This document shows, piece by piece, positions 61,736-64,000 of a stretch of 64,000 nucleotides of DNA. The notes beneath the pieces were generated by a model that did not search any database, was not told the DNA's origin, and saw nothing but the letters and a program-made list of their open reading frames with translations. The stretch spans positions 1-64,000 of the forward strand of contig MVAQ01000012.1 in NCBI GenBank assembly GCA_014825775.1, in the 5' to 3' direction. This DNA is from Krasilnikovozyma curviuscula (Eukaryota; Basidiomycota; Tremellomycetes; Cystofilobasidiales; Mrakiaceae). The translations under genes and the position numbers were made by a program. Within the stretch, counting starts at the first letter, position 1, and each line of letters begins with the position of its first letter.

Positions 61736-63937
61736 TTATTTGGAAGTTCCCCCGATGGCCTTCGTGAAGAGAAGACAAGATAGGATCAAAGAGAGAAAGT
61801 GTCAATCAAGTTTCTACACTAAATGAGAGTTTTTGATTTCGAGTTTACCTCAGCGAAGCGACCGAGGATTCCCTTGGATGCAGAGGATTGAGTTTCAAGG
61901 TGCTCTGTAGCATCGACGCCAGCGGCATCATCCCCATCAGTTGCTGGAGCCTTGGATGGACCAGGAGTACCATTTACCTTCTTGTCAATCTAATGAGAGG
62001 CGAAAGATTTAGAGTGTGCTGCTCAAAAGAAGAAAAAGAAGAGGAAGGGGCACTTACAGGGTATCCGTTGGCACCAACTTCAACTGGAGCCACTTCAGCT
62101 GGTGGGGCAGCGGCAGAGACAGAGACATTACGGGCAGCAGCTTGGTCGTGCTCGTATGATTGGTTGTTTTCGTGGATATGAGCCAGGCGTTCCTCGTCCA
62201 TGTCATCTTCCTCCTCGATGGAGGATCCACCTTCCTCCTCGGAGTAGTCTTCTTCTTCTTCCTCAGATCTAGAACAACCCAAAATAAAAAAGAAGTAGAT
62301 CAGTGAGCCATTCAACTCGAAAAAAGTGACTCTCAACCAGAACTAACCTGTAACCAGCGCTTCTGACAGCGGCAGCGATTGGGCCAGATCTCTCCATCTG
62401 TTCACTGGCGACCAAGTATCTGGCCACCAACATTCTCAAATCATTCCACCATTCCATCATCTCATCATGAGATCTCGACCTGAATGTGTAAGCGGTATCA
62501 CCACTCATGCCAGGAACCTTGAATGGAATGTGCCCGCCGGCGGAGTTGGCAGGAGCAGATCTTCTCTTGCCTTCGATGTGGAACTTGTGGGACTTGGAGG
62601 TGTTGGCACTAGATGGTGGACCAAGAGTACAAGCAGGAAGGAACAAGGAGAAGATTGGGCTGGACTGGGTGTATGGATCCGAGGTCGAGTATTCGTGCAA
62701 GTAGCCGGCGGGAGTGAGGACGTAATATGATTCCTTGTAAGTTTTGGTGAATCTCTTCTTTCGTTCAAGGTGGCCAGTGTGGACTGGAATGACGGATGGA
62801 TCTTCCTTTCCTGGGTAGTCGATGTGCTGAAAAGGGGGACAGGAAAATATCAGCGCACTGCCCGCGAGTAGCAGCGAGACAGCAAATTCAAACTCACGTC
62901 TGGGTTTCTCAGAGGAGTCTCAGGGTCCAACAAATGATCACTTCTGGCAGCGAATGATATCCATTCACGGTCTGGCTCAAGGTTGGCCATCGAGATTCCG
63001 AGCGCCTTCCAAGTTTCTTGAACGGAGACGCTCATTCTGGCCTGCCACTCATCGAAGGTAGCCCAAGCGGATTGAATGGCACGAACGATACCCTCTTCAA
63101 AGTGAGCAGAGTTCTGTTGCATGATAATGATTGATTTTTGGAGTGCGTTTTCTTCGTTCACCTAGGGAATGGATGCTGACGTCAGTGTCCCAAAACTTCT
63201 CGAAATCGACAAAAGTAGGACTTTGAAGGGGAAAAGCAGGCTCACCTGCTTCTGAAGCTGTCTGAGAACAAGTGTGTTTTGAGCGTAGGGATCCTCCTTT
63301 GGAACGACTGTCATCGGCGTGTTCTTAAGGGTGGTGATAGCTTTGGCCAAGTCGCTGATGTTCTTGGTACTCAACTCTCTCTCCTTAGCAACTTGAGCAG
63401 CAAGACGACCAGTATCATTCTGGACATTCTTAATGTGGGCCTTGATTTCAGTCCTGAGCTTTTGGAGATGTTGGACGATGGAAGCGTCGATTGTTTTACC
63501 CAAAGAGGCATGAGAATCGGCAATCACTCGAGTTCGATCTCTGATTTGATAGAAGACGTCTTGGACACCATCTTCCCCTAGGAACTGGTTACCAGCTTGG
63601 AATGGTACTTGAATCACTGTTTAGACAGAGACAGATAAAAATGACGTGGGTACTAAAGATTAGCGTGCCTGGTCAGGTGAAGCAAAAAAAAAGCGAAGCG
63701 AGTCGTACCAGCTCCAAGTTTGGTTAACTCCTTGGCAGTGTTATTCTCAATGTCAGCAATACCCTCGAAGTAGGCTAAGGGTGAGGGGAAAAAAGGGTCA
63801 GAATCGACTGCTACGGGCACGTTTCAGCCGTCGTCGTACGTACCAATGAGCATCTTAGTGATTCTCTTCCATGCGACAAATCTCTCGATGAGAATGTCAC
63901 TGGGCTTGAGCTCAGAGACAGCAGTGTTCTTCTTGAT
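61736..63937 (-). CDS. SLM1: SLM1/SLM2 PH-domain protein, 5' end outside the window
   Basis: Visible exons are 63937-63844, 63774-63709, 63616-63246, 63161-62898, 62826-62348, 62268-62058, 61989-61849 and 61759-61736 (549 residues plus stop); upstream exons lie beyond 64000. The first part is helical and F-BAR-like (FVAWKRITKML, YFEGIADIENNTAKELTKL, a long coiled-coil). It is followed by the PH domain (VIPVHTGHLERKKRFTKTYKESYYVLTPAGYLHEY to DEMMEWWNDLRMLVARYL). A Glu/Ser-rich acidic tail then ends in GRFAEAIGGTSK. Slm proteins bind PI(4,5)P2 at eisosomes/MCT domains and carry TORC2 to Ypk1. The last 24-nt exon is inferred; reading through its intron gives EVNSKSKTLI instead. Confidence 0.87.
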
Positions 63938-64000
63938 CTGAAGGAGGAAAGCGAAAAACAAAGGAGGACCGTCAGAATCCCAAGTCAGAAAAAGCAGCGA

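Overview
The window looks like nuclear chromosomal DNA of a basidiomycete fungus, most likely a Tremellomycetes-type (Cryptococcus/Tremella-like) yeast. Reasons: almost every gene is cut by many short introns (about 45-110 nt, GTRNGT donors, YAG acceptors), intergenic gaps are a few hundred bases, genes lie on both strands without operons, and the encoded proteins are fungal (PurK-PurE fused ADE2, Orm protein, SLM1/2, fungal-specific transcription factors). No rRNA, CRISPR array, transposon or virus-derived gene was recognised. All functional names come from motif and family recognition by eye; no database search was run. Exon joins were built by hand, checking splice consensus, reading phase and total length.

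Layout. 1-17 kb: a bZIP factor with a transmembrane segment (+); tRNA/snRNA pseudouridine synthase PUS7 (-); WD40 scaffold WDR83/MORG1 (-); adenylate kinase FAP7 (-); a 2.2 kb stretch without a recognisable protein but with intron-like signals on the minus strand; centrin CDC31 (+); a CE1-type esterase (-); ribosomal protein uL1 (-). 17-28 kb: a C2H2 factor with Gln/Pro-rich tail (-); a PTEN phosphatase with a 7-nt microexon (-); a DHA1-type MFS transporter (+); an Orm/ORMDL sphingolipid regulator (+). 29-40 kb: a membrane-anchored GMC oxidoreductase (+); ADE2 (+); pantothenate synthetase (+); a sugar-transporter-family MFS gene with 10- and 13-nt exons (+). 40-51 kb: a Zn2Cys6-like fungal factor whose zinc cluster does not assemble cleanly (-); nucleoside diphosphate kinase (-); WBP11-like splicing factor (+); a C2H2 plus fungal-specific-domain factor (+); an unrecognised basic/acidic Ser-rich protein (+). 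51-64 kb: SAGA deubiquitinase UBP8 (-); a berberine-bridge-like FAD oxidase split by a roughly 380-residue Ser-rich insertion (-); a GH78-like alpha-L-rhamnosidase (-); and SLM1/2, whose 5' end runs off the window (-).

The genes are mainly housekeeping (ribosome, rRNA/tRNA modification, purine and pantothenate synthesis, nucleotide kinases, chromatin, splicing) mixed with lipid/TOR signalling (PTEN, ORM, SLM) and a small set for external carbon (esterase, rhamnosidase, sugar transporter, GMC oxidase). No dedicated gene cluster or new mobile system is evident. The most unusual items are domain architectures: the split FAD oxidase, the anchored GMC oxidase, RGG arrays inside PUS7, the tethered bZIP factor and several microexons.
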